A stretch of 64,000 bases of DNA from Bacteroidales bacterium (GCA_031263015.1 JAISGN010000020.1:21128-85127), one strand, 5' to 3'; positions 1 to 10,139 are shown, numbered from the stretch's first letter. Made by a program: numbers and translations. Notes: generated by a model from the letters alone, not told the origin.

Positions 1-1
1 G

Positions 2-70
2 CGACCTCCATACTTCGTTCGCAGTTTCAACGATGAGAAAATACCGCCGCAAAACCGCAAACAGAATTAA
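2..70 (+). CDS. Possible 3' end of an upstream gene (partial)
   Basis: A frame open from the window edge ends at TAA (68-70) just before the first repeat array and would give a basic C-terminal tail of 22 residues. Another frame is open to about position 131, running into the array, so the choice of frame is uncertain. I recognise no family. This is only a guess that the window begins inside a gene. Confidence 0.22.
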   Translation, partial: RPPYFVRSFNDEKIPPQNRKQN

Positions 71-113
71 CCCAACTTTCTTTCGGAAAGCGTCAATCAA
101 AGACGAACAAAAT

Positions 114-197
114 AAAACAGCCTTTCGCTAAAATGAAAGGCTGTTTTATTTTTACCAAAGGCTGTTTCATTCGCACCGAACAGCCTTTTGTTTTGAG
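114..197. repeat. 21-nt intergenic array A (4 units)
   Basis: Four 21-nt units start at 114, 135, 156 and 177. Their cores are CAGCC, GGCTG, GGCTG and CAGCC, each flanked by A's and T's. The first two units can pair as AAACAGCCTTTC with GAAAGGCTGTTT, followed by TTTATTTTT, so a transcript from the left could end here. It is the first of 16 arrays with this period in the window. Confidence 0.9.
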
Positions 198-446
198 CAA
201 ACGGGAAGACGCCGCACGGATACGCAGGATAATGAAAATATTACAAGAATAAAGCACAAAAGAATGCCTTTATATAAGATTAAAAATAAGCAATATATGA
301 CCTTAATAGGGTTTTGAGTTGCTTATTTGAGATAAAACTACCCTGATTTCCGATTTCACAACAGCCATTGTTCGTCTAATAAAATTTTTACAAACAGGCA
401 TTTACACAAATGCTATATAAATTTTTTGCAAATTTTAACATTTTAA
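198..446. other. Non-coding stretch upstream of the giant T9SS gene
   Basis: No convincing gene. AAATAAGCAA at about 284-293 is complementary to TTGCTTATTT at about 319-328, so a 10-bp stem with a loop of about 25 nt is possible. The rest is AT-rich. The stem lies upstream of the promoter and cannot be in the leader of the next gene if that promoter is used. Confidence 0.4.
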
Positions 447-478
447 TTTGGTCGTTAGGCTTTATATTAGTATCTTTG
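447..478 (+). promoter_or_regulatory. Bacteroidota-type promoter of the giant T9SS gene
   Basis: TTTG at 447-450 and TATCTTTG at 471-478 are 20 bp apart. This matches the Bacteroidota housekeeping consensus TTTG / TAnnTTTG. The ATG at 535 leaves a leader of about 50 nt. Confidence 0.8.
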
Positions 479-534
479 GAAATAATTTACTCTGATAACT
501 AAATATTTTTTTATAAACTAACTCAATTACACAA

Positions 535-3500
535 ATGAAACGACTAATGTTTTTCTTAATGGCAATTGTTTTTGCCATCGAGGGATTTGCCGCAACCGGA
601 AGCCCTCATGTGTTCCGCAATTCGGATAACGGCGGAACAATCTCTGTTCAAAACGAAACGGATTCAGTTCCTTTCGTTATCAACTCACTTCCCTACTCTC
701 AGGATTTTGATTCCTACGGCACAGGAAGCAGTGCCTATCCCACAGAATGGACAAAATTAAATACCTACACTCAATTCAATGTGCCGTATATTATCTCTAC
801 GCCGACACATTCAGGCAGCGGCTCGTTGTATTTTAACACCGCACAGAACACATATAATATCGCTGTGCTGCCACGAATAGATACTTCCATTGCAGTTAAT
901 ACCATAAATCTGGAATTTGAATACTATCGCTCGGCAGCATCTTCCGTATTGACGGTTGGCGTTATGACCGACCCGACAGATGCTTCTACTTTCACGCCTG
1001 TTGCAACCGTGATAAACACATCTAACTACAACTGGCAGCATCAGGCAATCCCTTTTCTGTCTTATACTGGCACGGGCAAATACATTGCTTTCAAATTTGA
1101 GGCAAACTATTATTCCGGCTACATTGATGATGTGGTTTTGACGGAAATACCTCTCTGTGCTCCGGCTTATAATCTGAATGCACGGATTGCCTCTTCTTCG
1201 GTCGTTGAACTTGATTGGTTGAATAACAGTCGTGTTTCCGATTGGCAGATTGCTTGTGGGGCGCTAAATGTCTTTGATACCACCGATGCATCATCTTATT
1301 CTACCGTAACTGTTGCTAACAATCCTGCATTCCCTTATGTATTTACGGGGTTGGTTGCAGGTAATTCATATAGTTTTGCAGTAAGGCAATCTTGCGGAGG
1401 GGCATGGAGTAATATTATTAACGTAACTATGCCTATGGAAGCAGCATCTCTGCCTTATACAAACAACTTTGCCGATGCCGAAGAGAACTCTTATTGGATT
1501 CTTAGCAATAGTGATGCTACTAATGTCCAGTCTAACAAATGGTTTATCGGACAAGGCAGAGATGTTTTGTCAAACGGATACGCTACTCCAGCGGATAGCA
1601 ATGATAATTACAGCCTTTATATCTCTTCTAACGCCAATGGCGACAGCAATATCTATCTTCCTACCTCTACAAAGACGTATGCGTATAGGGATTTCGCCAT
1701 TCCCGACAACACAAGCGAGTTAAAACTCAGCCTTGATTGGAGAGCAAAAGGTGCTTCTGCGTCTAATGACTTTTTACGTTTGTATTGGATGCCGATTGAC
1801 GTGCCTGTAACTGACGGACAGACCATTCCGTCCGCATATTCTACCTCTGCACAGATTGGAAACTACACAGGTGGCAGCGGAACTTTGACTTTAAACAACG
1901 ATACGACTTGGAACACACTTGAAATCCCTGTTTCATCGGCACAATTCCCTAATTTGGCAAACAGAACTTGGCGTCTGTATTTTTATTGGCAAAATTCAAC
2001 AGCGGCATCCGCCGTTCAACCGCCGGCAGCCATAGATAACCTTTCTTTAAAGGTCATATCATGCAAACGACCTACTAATATAGAAGTAGTATCTATGGAA
2101 ACAACCAGTTCAACTCTTAACTGGACGGACAGCAGCAGCGTTGCAAGATGGGATATTCAATATATGCCGTCATCTTTCACTAATTGGGCAAATGCAACGC
2201 AGGTAACAGCAAACTCAAAGCCTTATACATTGCAATATTTGCAACCAAACACATCATACAAACTAAGGATTAAGGCAATCAATGACTCTTATGAGGAAAG
2301 CAACTGGTCAAATACGCTTACCTTTACTACTAATTGCGAAGCGATAGACCTTTCTACCGAATGGACGGAAAGTTTTGAGGGCATAAACACAAACAATGTA
2401 TTGCCATCATGCTGGAAGGCTACAAATTTAGGAAGCAGAATTTACACTTATACCTCATCTCAATCCCGCAACAGGATACCTCACAGCGGCACAAAGTACG
2501 TATATTTCAGGTATGGTTGCCAAGATACGCTTACTACGCCGTCTTTTAATCTGGAACAGAACATTGCCTACAGGTTCTCTTTCTATTATATCACCGACAG
2601 CACCGAAGCATGGCAGAATCTCAAAGTAAATGTTTATGATGCAAGCGATAATAGTTTTGTTAATACGATTGGCGCTCCTGTTTCAGGCTTTACAACCAAT
2701 CAATACAACAGATACGAATGTCTATTCACACCTTCGCAAGACGGAACATACTTATTTGAAATTGTAGGTCAGAGCACATCTTCTTCTTGGTACTTAACGC
2801 TGGACGATTTCAAGCTTGAAATTGCTCCTTTATGCCCTGAGGTCAATTCTTTTGCTGCTTCTGTCGGGGCTAATTCATCAATAAACGTATCATGGGACAC
2901 AATCGGCGGCGTGGCATCAACTTGGACAATTGCCTATGCTCAAACCGATTCATCTTCTTTTGACCCTCAAACGACAAACAGCCACATCGCCGTAACAACT
3001 ATTGATTTCCCATACAATATTCCTAATCTGACAGCAGGAGCAACCTATTCCATCGCTATGAAAAACAATTGCGGCGAAATATGGACAAGTCCTGCTCAAA
3101 TCACTCTGCCTTTGGTTAAAACGCTTCCTTATTCCCAAGATTTTGAAGACACAACCAATGTTGCAGAATGGAATATCGTTTCAAGCAACTCAACATCGTG
3201 GTTCATCGGACATACAACCGAAAGCGGCAACTCACTATATATTTCCAACAACGGCGGTAACAATAACACCTATGGCAGTAATGCGGCTTTATCCTTTGCT
3301 TATGCGGCAATAGACTTCGGCAGCAGCAACTTCTATCGTCTTTCTTTTGACTGGAAAGCACAGGGCGACATAAGCGGACAGGCAGACAGAATGCAGGTGT
3401 ATTTAGTCCCTGACGGCTTTGCATTCCCTACCACCATCGGCACTGCAACCGGAGCATGGTTACAAGGCAACGATGTACATAAATTAGGTAACGATTTATT

Positions 3501-6500
3501 CGGACAAGGTTCTGCTTGGATGAATGCTGAATACATTTTAACGAATGCTGATTACGCTGACACGAAACAATACTTGGTTTTTGCGTGGTATAATAATTCG
3601 GATGCCAATGTAAGCAATCCTGCGGCAGCCGTTGATAATATCTCGCTCATCGGCAGCAATTGCGGTTTTGTTAGCAACGTTCATACCACCAGTGTAGGAG
3701 CAGACTATGCTGTTATCACCTTTAATTGTTCCAATGACTCTGTTTCCGCATTTGAATACGCATTCGGACCTGCGGAAAGCACCGATTCTCCCGATGTAGG
3801 CAACGTAGAATCTGTTCAAAACACTACTTTCACAATCTCAAATCTGAATTCAGGTACATTATATAATGTATGGGTGCGACCAATCTGCTCCGAAGAATCA
3901 CAATGGAGCCATTTAGCATCATTTTCTACGATTGCAGTCTGCACACCGCCTGCAAACCTGTCTCTAAATGCTGTCGGCACAACATCAGCGACTATTTCAT
4001 GGACACCATCCCCTGCTGCAAATAACTATAATGTGGTATGCGGCGAGCATGGTTTCAGTTTGGAAAACGGAGAGCAAATAATAGATGATGTAACATCTGA
4101 TTCCATTTATATATTATCAGGTTTAATTTCCGGCACATCTTATGACGTTTATGTGAAATCAGATTGCGACGGCGACCAATCATCTTTATGGGAAATGATA
4201 ACTTTAACTACTCCCGTTGCAACGCAGACTTTGCCTTATAATCAGAACTTTGAAGACCTCACAAACATAAATGAGTGGGAGTATTACTCAAACGGACAAA
4301 ATGCTTGGGTGATTGGTTCTGCTACGGGCAACGAAGGCAACTCTCTTTACATATCTAATAATTCCACAGACAACGCTTATACTACAACAGCAACGTCTTC
4401 GTCTTATGCTTGCGTGTATGTTCATTTTGATACAGCCTCTCAATATTTTATTTCTTTTGATTGGAAGAGCAAGGGCGAACAAAGTTATGACAAGATGAGA
4501 GTTTATGCTGCCGACAGCAACGTTGCATTGCCTACATCTTGGAGTAACTGGTTTAGTAATTGGGTAGCAGACGGCATTACTTTGCTTAGTCCCGATTATC
4601 AGGAGCAAAATACTTGGCAACACGCATCTCTGTTGTTGGATTCCGCATCTTACGCCGGCAAAACAAAGAAAATCATTTTTGCTTGGACGAATGACTTTAC
4701 CGGAGGTGTGAATCCACCGGCTGCAATAGACAATTTATCTATTCAAGGTCTGAATTGCCGGACGCCAAACAATATTACGGCAAGCGAAATCACTCCTTTC
4801 ACGGCAAGATTGTCTTGGTCGGGAGCAAGCATCGGCACTTACAACGTGAAATACGGCTATGTGGGTACGGCAGATTCAACTTTGCAAACAGCAATCGTAA
4901 GCAATGACACAACTATTGTCTTAACCGGCTTGACTTCGGAGAGCAATTATGTGTTCTATGTGAAGACTGATTGTGGCGACGGCACATCTTCTCTTTGGGC
5001 ATCTGCACAATTTACAACGGCAATCTCATGTCCTAAGCCTACCTCTTTACTTATTTCCGACCTTAGCCAGACTTCTGCCAAATTATCTTGGACCGGTAAC
5101 GGTATTGCTACGGAATATATAGTTGAATACGGCTCTTCGGACAACACTATGACACAAATCAGCGTTCAGGACACGTTTGTAGTTTTGACTAACTTGACTG
5201 CGGCAACCGATTACTCAATAAAATTAAGGGCTAACTGCGGTGGCGGCGACACTTCTTCATTTGCTACAACTACATTCACAACTCCTTGCAATGTGTTCTC
5301 TTCCTATCCTTGGCATGAGACATTTGAGGATAATTCATCATCATTTTCTTGCTGGACAATAGCCTCTTCCGGTTATCGTCATTGGGAATTAACGACTACG
5401 GGCTCAAATCCTACTTGCAGTCCGAAGGGCGGTCAATCTATGATAAAGTTCCAAAGTTATTCGGTGTCATCTAATTCATGGACAACAGCCGTTACTCCGC
5501 CTCTTGCATTGGATTCTTCTCTTATTGTATCGTTCTGGATGTATAGAGACGGCTCTTCGCCGGTTAATGATAGGGTTGTAGTGATGTTTAACAACACTCC
5601 GGACACCATAGGGGCTACAATATTGGGCGAAGTCGGCAGATACAGCAACTCTATTGCCGATTGGGACTCCATACACTACACTATACAGGCGCAAAACGGC
5701 GGAACGGGATACGTAATCCTCAAAGCAATTGCGGGAGGTGTCGGAAGAAATATCTTTGTTGATGATTTCCGCATCTCATACCTTAATCCTCCGGCACCGG
5801 AACCTTGTTTGCCCGTATCAAACCTTGCTTTGAGCGATACGACTCAAACAACGGCGACCATAACATGGGCTTCAAGCACAACGGCAAGCGGTTATGAGGT
5901 GAAATTAGGAGATAATGCTGCGGTTATAGAAAGCAATACTACTCATACATTTGATAGCCTTGCAGCAGGAACTACTTACACGGCATTCGTTCGCTCAATC
6001 TGTAACGAAGATACTTATTCCGACTGGGACAGCATTCAATTCACAACCGCAACACCGGTTATTATTCCATGCGATGCACCAACGGCTTTAATCGCTTCTC
6101 AAATAACCGATACGTCTGCTGTTTTGACTTGGACATCAAGTGCTTCCGCTTGGCAGATAACAACGGATACCACAGCCAACCCTCTTATCACCGATGAGGT
6201 TGCAGCAACCACATATTCCATCAGCGGTTTGACGCCATCAACATCTTATACTTATTATGTAAGAGCAAATTGCGGTGAAACGTTGTCGGCTTTTGTCGGC
6301 GTACAATTCACAACCGCCGATGCCGAACCTGATATCATTGACCCTGTTATAATGATGGATACTGCGGTAACAATCATTTGCAGCAATGATTCATTAGCCG
6401 GTGCCATCCTTAGAGGCTCTCTGGTAAATATGGGCTCACCTGCTACGACCGAAACAGGCTTTGTCTATGCTCAAACGCCGAATGTAAATTACGAAAACGG

Positions 6501-6927
6501 CACTATAATAGTTTTACCGCTGACGGAAATCGGCAACTTTGAGTGTCACGTGGGCGGATTGAAGCAAGACACAACTTATTACGTCAATGCATTCGCCAGA
6601 AAGGCTGACGGCTCGTATGCATACGGCACAGAAATACATTTTACCTATGCTTGCAACTCCTTAAACGACATTTTGTCAAGCCGAATTGCAATAAACATCT
6701 ATCCTAATCCTGCTAATCACACGGCAACGTTAAGTGTTGATGGTTTGAATGACGATGCAAACGTTACGATAACCGACCTCACGGGCAAGATTGTAGGCAA
6801 GATGGTGATGAAAGCAAATCAGAAGACTTTGACATTAAACGTTAAAGATTATGCGGCAGGCATTTACTACATCAGAATCCTAAACAACGACATCAATAAG
6901 ACGCAAAAATTGATTGTTAATAAATAA
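535..6927 (+). CDS. Giant secreted multidomain protein with choice-of-anchor and FN3 domains, T9SS cargo
   Basis: A protein of 2130 residues with an N-terminal signal peptide (MKRLMFFLMAIVFAIEGFAA). Six adhesin-like beta-sandwich modules begin with the LPYSQDF-type signature, near residues 52, 306, 608, 864, 1233 and 1591; these resemble the choice-of-anchor J / cleaved-adhesin family. They alternate with fibronectin III-like modules opening with C-x2-P, near residues 207, 509, 767, 1043, 1136, 1408, 1499, 1758 and 1846. The last ~77 residues, from INIYPNPANH near 2054, are a type A T9SS sorting domain, so the protein should cross the outer membrane and be anchored to or released from the cell surface. 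No catalytic domain was recognised; adhesion or matrix binding is an inference. It is a single-gene unit with its own promoter and a strong terminator. Confidence 0.9.
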   Translation: MKRLMFFLMAIVFAIEGFAATGSPHVFRNSDNGGTISVQNETDSVPFVINSLPYSQDFDSYGTGSSAYPTEWTKLNTYTQFNVPYIISTPTHSGSGSLYFNTAQNTYNIAVLPRIDTSIAVNTINLEFEYYRSAASSVLTVGVMTDPTDASTFTPVATVINTSNYNWQHQAIPFLSYTGTGKYIAFKFEANYYSGYIDDVVLTEIPLCAPAYNLNARIASSSVVELDWLNNSRVSDWQIACGALNVFDTTDASSYSTVTVANNPAFPYVFTGLVAGNSYSFAVRQSCGGAWSNIINVTMPMEAASLPYTNNFADAEENSYWILSNSDATNVQSNKWFIGQGRDVLSNGYATPADSNDNYSLYISSNANGDSNIYLPTSTKTYAYRDFAIPDNTSELKLSLDWRAKGASASNDFLRLYWMPIDVPVTDGQTIPSAYSTSAQIGNYTGGSGTLTLNNDTTWNTLEIPVSSAQFPNLANRTWRLYFYWQNSTAASAVQPPAAIDNLSLKVISCKRPTNIEVVSMETTSSTLNWTDSSSVARWDIQYMPSSFTNWANATQVTANSKPYTLQYLQPNTSYKLRIKAINDSYEESNWSNTLTFTTNCEAIDLSTEWTESFEGINTNNVLPSCWKATNLGSRIYTYTSSQSRNRIPHSGTKYVYFRYGCQDTLTTPSFNLEQNIAYRFSFYYITDSTEAWQNLKVNVYDASDNSFVNTIGAPVSGFTTNQYNRYECLFTPSQDGTYLFEIVGQSTSSSWYLTLDDFKLEIAPLCPEVNSFAASVGANSSINVSWDTIGGVASTWTIAYAQTDSSSFDPQTTNSHIAVTTIDFPYNIPNLTAGATYSIAMKNNCGEIWTSPAQITLPLVKTLPYSQDFEDTTNVAEWNIVSSNSTSWFIGHTTESGNSLYISNNGGNNNTYGSNAALSFAYAAIDFGSSNFYRLSFDWKAQGDISGQADRMQVYLVPDGFAFPTTIGTATGAWLQGNDVHKLGNDLFGQGSAWMNAEYILTNADYADTKQYLVFAWYNNSDANVSNPAAAVDNISLIGSNCGFVSNVHTTSVGADYAVITFNCSNDSVSAFEYAFGPAESTDSPDVGNVESVQNTTFTISNLNSGTLYNVWVRPICSEESQWSHLASFSTIAVCTPPANLSLNAVGTTSATISWTPSPAANNYNVVCGEHGFSLENGEQIIDDVTSDSIYILSGLISGTSYDVYVKSDCDGDQSSLWEMITLTTPVATQTLPYNQNFEDLTNINEWEYYSNGQNAWVIGSATGNEGNSLYISNNSTDNAYTTTATSSSYACVYVHFDTASQYFISFDWKSKGEQSYDKMRVYAADSNVALPTSWSNWFSNWVADGITLLSPDYQEQNTWQHASLLLDSASYAGKTKKIIFAWTNDFTGGVNPPAAIDNLSIQGLNCRTPNNITASEITPFTARLSWSGASIGTYNVKYGYVGTADSTLQTAIVSNDTTIVLTGLTSESNYVFYVKTDCGDGTSSLWASAQFTTAISCPKPTSLLISDLSQTSAKLSWTGNGIATEYIVEYGSSDNTMTQISVQDTFVVLTNLTAATDYSIKLRANCGGGDTSSFATTTFTTPCNVFSSYPWHETFEDNSSSFSCWTIASSGYRHWELTTTGSNPTCSPKGGQSMIKFQSYSVSSNSWTTAVTPPLALDSSLIVSFWMYRDGSSPVNDRVVVMFNNTPDTIGATILGEVGRYSNSIADWDSIHYTIQAQNGGTGYVILKAIAGGVGRNIFVDDFRISYLNPPAPEPCLPVSNLALSDTTQTTATITWASSTTASGYEVKLGDNAAVIESNTTHTFDSLAAGTTYTAFVRSICNEDTYSDWDSIQFTTATPVIIPCDAPTALIASQITDTSAVLTWTSSASAWQITTDTTANPLITDEVAATTYSISGLTPSTSYTYYVRANCGETLSAFVGVQFTTADAEPDIIDPVIMMDTAVTIICSNDSLAGAILRGSLVNMGSPATTETGFVYAQTPNVNYENGTIIVLPLTEIGNFECHVGGLKQDTTYYVNAFARKADGSYAYGTEIHFTYACNSLNDILSSRIAINIYPNPANHTATLSVDGLNDDANVTITDLTGKIVGKMVMKANQKTLTLNVKDYAAGIYYIRILNNDINKTQKLIVNK

Positions 6928-6953
6928 GGGATTTACAAAATCCTGATTCACGG

Positions 6954-6982
6954 GGGCAGATAGTCATATCTGCCCTTTTTTT
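6954..6982 (+). terminator. Rho-independent terminator after the giant T9SS gene
   Basis: GGGCAGATA (6954-6962), loop GTCA and TATCTGCCC (6967-6975) form a perfect 9-bp stem, followed by seven T's. Confidence 0.92.
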
Positions 6983-7020
6983 GTATGTTTCGGTGCGACA
7001 ATATCTTATTGGGCAAAAAT

Positions 7021-7104
7021 AAAACAGCCTTTGGTTAAAATAAAACAGCCTTTCGTGCGAACAAAACAGCCTTTCATTTCGCTAAAACAGCCTTTTGTAA
7101 AAAT
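7021..7104. repeat. 21-nt intergenic array B (4 units)
   Basis: Units start at 7021, 7042, 7063 and 7084. All four have the core AAACAGCCTTT in the same orientation, with spacers GGTTAAAATA, CGTGCGAACA, CATTTCGCTA and TGTAAAAATA. This is the cleanest direct array. The last unit contains the TTTTG used as the -33 box of the mutA promoter. Confidence 0.92.
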
Positions 7105-7126
7105 AATAAAAAATATCGTACCTTTG
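7093..7126 (+). promoter_or_regulatory. mutA promoter overlapping array B
   Basis: TTTTG at 7093-7097, inside the last array unit, and TACCTTTG at 7119-7126 are 21 bp apart. The ATG follows at 7156. Confidence 0.8.
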
Positions 7127-7155
7127 CAGGCTGAAATTATAAAAATGTAACAGGA

Positions 7156-9009
7156 ATGAACGATAATAAATTATTCTCAGAATTTCCTCCCATCTCAACC
7201 GAGCAATGGGAAGAGGTGATTAAAGCCGACCTTAAAGGAGCCGACTACGACAAGAAGTTAATCTGGAAAACTATTGAGGGCTTTAATGTTAAGCCTTATT
7301 ACAGAGCGGAAAACCTTGCTTCACTCGGATATCTTGAAACCAATCCCGATGAAAAGCCTTTCACAAGAGGTCATCGCAAAACGGACAATGTATGGGATAT
7401 AAGGCAGGATATTGAGCAGGAAGACTTGAAAGAGGCTAACGCTATTGCGTTGGAGGCTATCAAAAGAGGCGTTGTCTCTATCGGATTCAATGCCAAGAAG
7501 GTTGAAACAGCCGATGATTTGAAGCAATTGCTTAACGGAATCAATATTGAGAAGATTAAAATCAATTTCACAAAGACCATATCTTTCCTTAGCCTGATTA
7601 AATTATTTATTGATTACGTTAAGGCTAACGGAATTAACAAAGAGAATGTTAAAGGCTCATTGAATTTTGACCCTTACGCCTTTGCACTCAAACGAGGCTT
7701 CTTTTACGACAGCGAAGATGCTAATTACGATGAATTGGTTGAGATAATAAAACTTGTAAAAAAGAATATACCGCATTTTGATTGCCTTACAATAAACGGA
7801 AGCGTCTTTTCAAATGCAGGAGCGGGCATTGTGCAGCAGTTAGCCTTCGTTTTGTCGGCGGCAAACGACTATCTGCACAATTTAACTCAAAAAGGCTTGC
7901 CCGCACATTCGGTAGGATATAGAATGTGTTTTGATTTCGCTACCGGTTCTACTTATTTTATGGAAATAGCAAAACTAAGGGCGGCACGCTTGCTTTGGTC
8001 TAAAATTATGGAAGCATACAATCCTAAATGCGAAACGGCGTATGATGTTCATATTCATTGCGAAAGTGCCTTCTCTAACAAGACAATATTTGACCCTTAT
8101 GTGAATATGTTGCGCACAACCACTGAAACAATGAGCGCAGCGTTGGGAGGAGCGGATTCTATCTCGGTAAGCCCGTTTGATATTGCCTTTAAGGAAGATG
8201 ATTCCTTCTCTCGCCGAATAGCAACCAACCAACAAATTCTGTTAAAGGAAGAAAGTTATATGGATAAAGTTGCAGATCCTGCAGCAGGGGCTTATTACAT
8301 AGAAAATTTAACTGATGCCATTGCCGCAAAGGCTTGGGATATGTTCAAGGAATTAGAAAAGAAAGGCGGCTTCGTTGCTTGCATTCGTGAAGGATATGTT
8401 CAGAATCTTATAGAACAAACTTACGCTCAAAGAGCAAAGGATGTCGCAATGAGGAAAACAACTATACTCGGCACAAATCAATACCCTAATCTGACGGAAA
8501 AGCCTCATGAAAACATAAAGCATAAAGAAATGTGCGGCTATAAGGCAGATGGCACTGAGATAAAGACATTAGGCTGTATCCGATTGGCAGAACCTTTTGA
8601 GGATTTGCGTATGGCAACCGAGAAATCTGCAAAGCGTCCGAAGGTATTCCTGCTTACTTACGGCAATCTCTCAATGCGTAAGGCGAGAGCAGGCTTTGCA
8701 ACCAATTTCTTTGCAGTAGCGGGATATGAAATTGAAGAAGGAGCGGGATATAATGACGTAAAAACTGCTGCCGATGCTGCATTGAATAGTAAGAGTGATA
8801 TAATTGTGCTTTGTTCTTCTGATGAGGAATATTTGGAATTAGCAAAGAACATAATGCCTCTTCTTAAAGGCAAAACAAATCATATCATTGTGGCTGGAAA
8901 CCCTGCTGAGGCAGAAGCATTAAAAGCACTCGGCGTAACGGATTTTATTCACGTAAAAACGAATGCTCTGGAAATCTTGGAAAAGTACAGCAAAAGCTTA
9001 TTACATTAA
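7156..9009 (+). CDS. mutA: Methylmalonyl-CoA mutase small (beta) subunit
   Basis: 617 residues, the usual length of the small subunit. The protein starts with the family's N-terminus (SEFPPISTEQWEEVI, KADLKGADYDKKL) and has the TIM-barrel region to about residue 470. From about 494 there is a flavodoxin-like cobalamin-domain fold. That domain lacks the DxHxxG cobalamin ligand motif; the matching stretch reads YGNLSMRKARAG. This is expected for the non-catalytic beta subunit. With MutB it would interconvert succinyl-CoA and (R)-methylmalonyl-CoA in propionate formation. The large subunit gene, normally next to it, is absent: a terminator and trpS follow. Identification is strong; function depends on a mutB elsewhere. 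Confidence 0.93.
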   Translation: MNDNKLFSEFPPISTEQWEEVIKADLKGADYDKKLIWKTIEGFNVKPYYRAENLASLGYLETNPDEKPFTRGHRKTDNVWDIRQDIEQEDLKEANAIALEAIKRGVVSIGFNAKKVETADDLKQLLNGINIEKIKINFTKTISFLSLIKLFIDYVKANGINKENVKGSLNFDPYAFALKRGFFYDSEDANYDELVEIIKLVKKNIPHFDCLTINGSVFSNAGAGIVQQLAFVLSAANDYLHNLTQKGLPAHSVGYRMCFDFATGSTYFMEIAKLRAARLLWSKIMEAYNPKCETAYDVHIHCESAFSNKTIFDPYVNMLRTTTETMSAALGGADSISVSPFDIAFKEDDSFSRRIATNQQILLKEESYMDKVADPAAGAYYIENLTDAIAAKAWDMFKELEKKGGFVACIREGYVQNLIEQTYAQRAKDVAMRKTTILGTNQYPNLTEKPHENIKHKEMCGYKADGTEIKTLGCIRLAEPFEDLRMATEKSAKRPKVFLLTYGNLSMRKARAGFATNFFAVAGYEIEEGAGYNDVKTAADAALNSKSDIIVLCSSDEEYLELAKNIMPLLKGKTNHIIVAGNPAEAEALKALGVTDFIHVKTNALEILEKYSKSLLH

Positions 9010-9035
9010 GCTTGATTTTTGATAAAAAGTTGGTA

Positions 9036-9063
9036 GGGAGCAGCATTGTGGCTGCTCCTTTTT
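9036..9063 (+). terminator. Terminator after mutA
   Basis: GGGAGCAGC and GCTGCTCC form an 8-bp stem around ATTGTG, followed by TTTTT. Confidence 0.9.
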
Positions 9064-9093
9064 ATTTATAGAAGGATAAATCAAAAAAAATCT

Positions 9094-9101
9094 TAATTTT
9101 G
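9094..9101 (+). promoter_or_regulatory. -7 box of the trpS promoter
   Basis: TAATTTTG followed by CAATC, 36 bp before the trpS ATG. No clear TTTG at -33. Confidence 0.6.
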
Positions 9102-9137
9102 CAATCTCTAATCTTAAACTAACAACGCAAAACAGGT

Positions 9138-10139
9138 ATGAGTGAAAATATAATCGTGAGTGGAATGCGCCCTACGGGCAATCTACATTTGGGAAACTAC
9201 TTTGGTGCTTTGAAAAACTTTGTTGCTCTTCAGGAAAAGGAGACTTGCTTCTTTTTTATTGCCGATTATCATTCCTTAACCACTCATCCCCATCCTCTGG
9301 ACTTGAAACAGAAAGTCAAAACAATATTATCGCAATATTTAGCGTGCGGATTGTCGTATGAAAAAGCCATAATATATTTACAAAGTCAGGTTCCGCAGGT
9401 TACAGAGCTGTATATGTTCCTTAATATGAACGCTTACATCGGCGAATTGCAAAGAGTAGCATCTTTTAAGGAGAAAGTACGACAACATCCCGACAATGTA
9501 AATGCGGGATTGCTTACATACCCTACACTAATGGCTGCCGACATCATCATTCATAAGGCTTCACACGTTCCGGTCGGCAAAGACCAGGAACAACATCTTG
9601 AAATGACACGCACATTTGCCAGAAGATTCAACTCAATGTACGGAAACTATTTTCCTGAGCCCGTTGCATACAATTTTGGTGAGGATTTGATAAAAATACC
9701 AAGCCTTGACGGGGACGGAAAGATGGGAAAAAGCAAGGGAGACGCCAATGCCATCTTTTTTATTGACGATGCGGCAACGCTAAGGAAAAAGATAATGAAA
9801 GCGAAAACAGATTCCGGTCCCACAGAACCAAACAGCAATAAATCGGAATCAATCTCCAATCTTTTTACTCTGCTGAAATTGGTTAGCAAACCTTCAATTG
9901 TGGCGGATTTTGAGACGATGTATAACGATTGCACCTTGCGTTACGGAGATTTAAAGCAACAACTGGCTGACGATATGGAGGCTTTCATCTGCCCAATCAG
10001 GGAAAGAATCACCGAAATTCAGAATGACGAGCCTTATCTTCAAAAAGTATTGAAAGCAGGTGAAGAAAAGGCTGTCGCTTCCGCACAAAAAACCATGCGG
10101 GATGTAAGAGAAATGATTGGCTTCTCAAATATCATTTAA
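9138..10139 (+). CDS. trpS: Tryptophanyl-tRNA synthetase
   Basis: A class I aminoacyl-tRNA synthetase of 333 residues that charges tRNA-Trp in the cytoplasm. The HIGH signature appears as HLGN at 17-20, preceded by GMRPTGNL. The KMSKS loop appears as KMGKS at 195-199. Both are typical of bacterial TrpRS, as is the length. The gene has its own -7 box after the mutA terminator, and manA follows 37 bp downstream on the same strand, probably cotranscribed. Confidence 0.97.
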   Translation: MSENIIVSGMRPTGNLHLGNYFGALKNFVALQEKETCFFFIADYHSLTTHPHPLDLKQKVKTILSQYLACGLSYEKAIIYLQSQVPQVTELYMFLNMNAYIGELQRVASFKEKVRQHPDNVNAGLLTYPTLMAADIIIHKASHVPVGKDQEQHLEMTRTFARRFNSMYGNYFPEPVAYNFGEDLIKIPSLDGDGKMGKSKGDANAIFFIDDAATLRKKIMKAKTDSGPTEPNSNKSESISNLFTLLKLVSKPSIVADFETMYNDCTLRYGDLKQQLADDMEAFICPIRERITEIQNDEPYLQKVLKAGEEKAVASAQKTMRDVREMIGFSNII

